In this document: positions 6,055 to 7,000 of the stretch, piece by piece
Position numbering within the stretch: the stretch's first letter is position 1
Layout: every line of letters begins with the position of its first letter
Assembly (NCBI GenBank): GCA_022836975.1
Contig: JAIXMJ010000044.1
Coordinates: forward strand, 1-7,000
Direction: 5' to 3'
DNA from: Wolbachia sp.
GTDB taxonomy: Bacteria; Pseudomonadota; Alphaproteobacteria; Rickettsiales; Anaplasmataceae
Length of the DNA: 7,000 nt
The notes under the pieces: model-generated
Seen by the model: only the letters and a program-made list of their open reading frames with translations
Databases searched by the model: none
Told to the model about the DNA's origin: nothing
Made by a program: the position numbers and the translations under genes

Positions 6055-6080
6055 ACAGCTTCAATAAATAATTGTATAAT
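6052..6080 (+). promoter_or_regulatory. Promoter-like sequence facing the leuS fragment
   Basis: TATACA (6052-6057) and a perfect TATAAT (6075-6080) are 17 bases apart, which suits a sigma70-type promoter (4/6 and 6/6 matches). Transcription would start near 6087 and run into the antisense of leuS. A strong AAAGGAGGG lies at 6093-6101, as at the head of a gene. Confidence 0.45.
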
Positions 6081-6200
6081 AAAACTATAAATAAAGGAGG
6101 GAATGATTGGACAACAGCTGTGTCAGAGGCAATACATAGAACAATACAAAATAGTAAAGGGAACATAGCAAAGCTTGCTGAGATCTCTAATCCAAAAACT
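6072..6200 (+). other. Unidentified segment joined to leuS, possible 5' fragment of a plus-strand gene
   Basis: This segment is not leuS in any frame I can recognise. On the plus strand one frame is open through it, reading KGGNDWTTAVSEAIHRTI, then GNIAKLAEISNPKT, before passing into leuS antisense and stopping at 6276-6278. The AAAGGAGGG at 6093-6101 has no well-placed start in that frame: GTG 6120 is 18 bases away. ATG 6103 and TTG 6107 lie in other frames, and each opens a frame of fewer than 25 codons. It may be the start of a gene cut off by the junction, or an interior gene fragment in which the G-rich run merely encodes glycines. No product recognised. Confidence 0.35.
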
Positions 6201-7000
6201 GTATCCAAAGTATCTGTCTCACGTGTCGCTTTACCATTACATTGGGGACAATTAATATTCTTCCAAGTAGGATGCTGATCTAACGGATTTCCTTTACCAG
6301 TAAAAATCATGTCTTTAGGAAGTTCTACCGGTAAATTATTAAGCGGTACTGGCAATATACCGCAACCATCACAATATATTATAGGTATAGGACACCCCCA
6401 AAAACGCTGTCGTGATACCCCCCAATCTCTAATCTTATAATTAGTTTTTCTATAACCTAAGGAATTTCCAACTAAGATTTCAATAATTTTATTATGTGCT
6501 TGCTGGGAATTTAATCCATTTAAATCTTGAGAATTAATTAATTTTCCCTCTCCTAGATACGGACCTTCACTAACATTTCCAAACTCATCATTTAAGGGTT
6601 CTATTACTTGTTTTATATCAAGTTTCATATTAATAGCAATCTCATAATCACGTAGATCATGAGCTGGGCAACCAAATATAGCACCACTTCCATAATGCTC
6701 TATAACATAATTTGTAATAATAATGGGAAGTAAAATTTTTTGATCAAATGGATGCACTGCATAAAGCCCCGTAGCGATTCCTTCATAATTTAAGTTTTCA
6801 ATTTCGGGTATTTCAGAATATTTTTCAATGAATTTTTGAATTTCTAAATTATCTAATGATAAATCTTTTATAATTGGATGGGTTGCTGAAATTCCTATAA
6901 AACTAGCACCAAATATCGTTTCTGGTTTTGTAGAGAAAGCTTCTATCTCCTTATCTATATTATTAACTTTAAATTTAATTAACGCACCTGTACTTTTACC
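6201..7000 (-). pseudogene. leuS: Leucyl-tRNA synthetase, internal part, 3' end missing
   Basis: LeuRS charges tRNA-Leu and edits mischarged tRNA. The fragment enters at the right edge and reads for about 267 codons. It covers the CP1 editing domain, with the threonine-rich motif as STKPETIFGA, then EGIATGLYAVHPF, YGSGAIFGCPAHDLRDYE including the aspartate that selects against leucine, and then the catalytic re-entry RDWGVSRQRFWGCPIPIIYC. A zinc-type CPQC and ETDTLDT follow. The family continues from there with F-V-D-S-S-W-Y, but here the frame changes to unrelated residues at base 6199 and ends at a stop at 6047-6049. The last half of the catalytic domain with KMSKS, and the anticodon-binding and C-terminal domains, are therefore absent. 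There is no frameshift in the visible part. The N-terminal HIGH half should lie to the right. Since LeuRS is essential, either an intact copy exists elsewhere and this is a duplicated fragment, or the join at 6200 is an assembly error. Confidence 0.85.

Noticed and set aside
6047..6199. Continuation of the leuS frame beyond the junction as a fused membrane protein tail
   Set aside because: The tail after ETDTLDT is hydrophobic, but it reads through the antisense of a segment with promoter and ribosome-binding signals on the other strand. It is more likely a chance extension to the next stop than a real fusion.
1..7000. CRISPR array, toxin-antitoxin, phage or other defence system
   Set aside because: No regularly spaced repeats and no recognisable toxin, nuclease-effector or integrase genes. 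All clear coding regions are housekeeping. I find no new multi-gene system here.

Overview
The window looks like the chromosome of an obligate intracellular alphaproteobacterium of the family Anaplasmataceae (Ehrlichia, Neoehrlichia or Wolbachia type). This rests on AT-rich DNA (about one third G+C), the sequence character of DnaK, ribosomal protein L33 and an RNase E with an acidic insert in its S1 domain, and long AT-rich spacers around housekeeping genes. I cannot name the species from the sequence alone.

Layout, left to right. Bases 1-566 (minus) hold the first 188 codons of ruvB, which runs off the left edge. Its start overlaps the stop of ruvA (ATGA). ruvA (563-1127, minus) is broken: its N-terminal half (OB fold and first helix-hairpin-helix) and its C-terminal RuvB-binding domain are recognisable but lie in different frames. 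They are separated by about 110-120 bases of G+C-richer sequence, unlike RuvA, in place of the second helix-hairpin-helix. A gene-free spacer with four inverted repeats (1128-1609) follows. Then comes rpmG (1610-1810, minus), with a good sigma70-type promoter in the spacer that separates it from the divergent rne.

The plus strand carries rne (1944-3752), an RNase E/G catalytic core without the C-terminal degradosome scaffold, then after 69 bases dnaK (3822-5750), both intact. A hairpin that may terminate dnaK is at 5810-5851. Bases 5890-6035 fold as a long, branched hairpin whose two G-U pairs favour plus-strand transcription. I read this as a candidate small structured RNA, possibly 6S-like but not identified.

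From 6201 to the right edge is the middle of leuS (minus), with the editing domain and the start of the second half of the catalytic domain. Its reading frame leaves leucyl-tRNA synthetase similarity abruptly at base 6200, before the KMSKS region. The joined segment (about 6052-6199) has promoter-like and ribosome-binding-like signals facing the leuS fragment.

Together the genes cover Holliday-junction branch migration (ruvA/ruvB), translation (rpmG, leuS), RNA processing (rne) and protein folding (dnaK). They are housekeeping neighbours rather than one pathway. I see no defence system, CRISPR array, complete mobile element, tRNA or rRNA. The points worth checking are the two abrupt breaks (ruvA and leuS), which could be real rearrangements or assembly joins, and the structured RNA candidate after dnaK.
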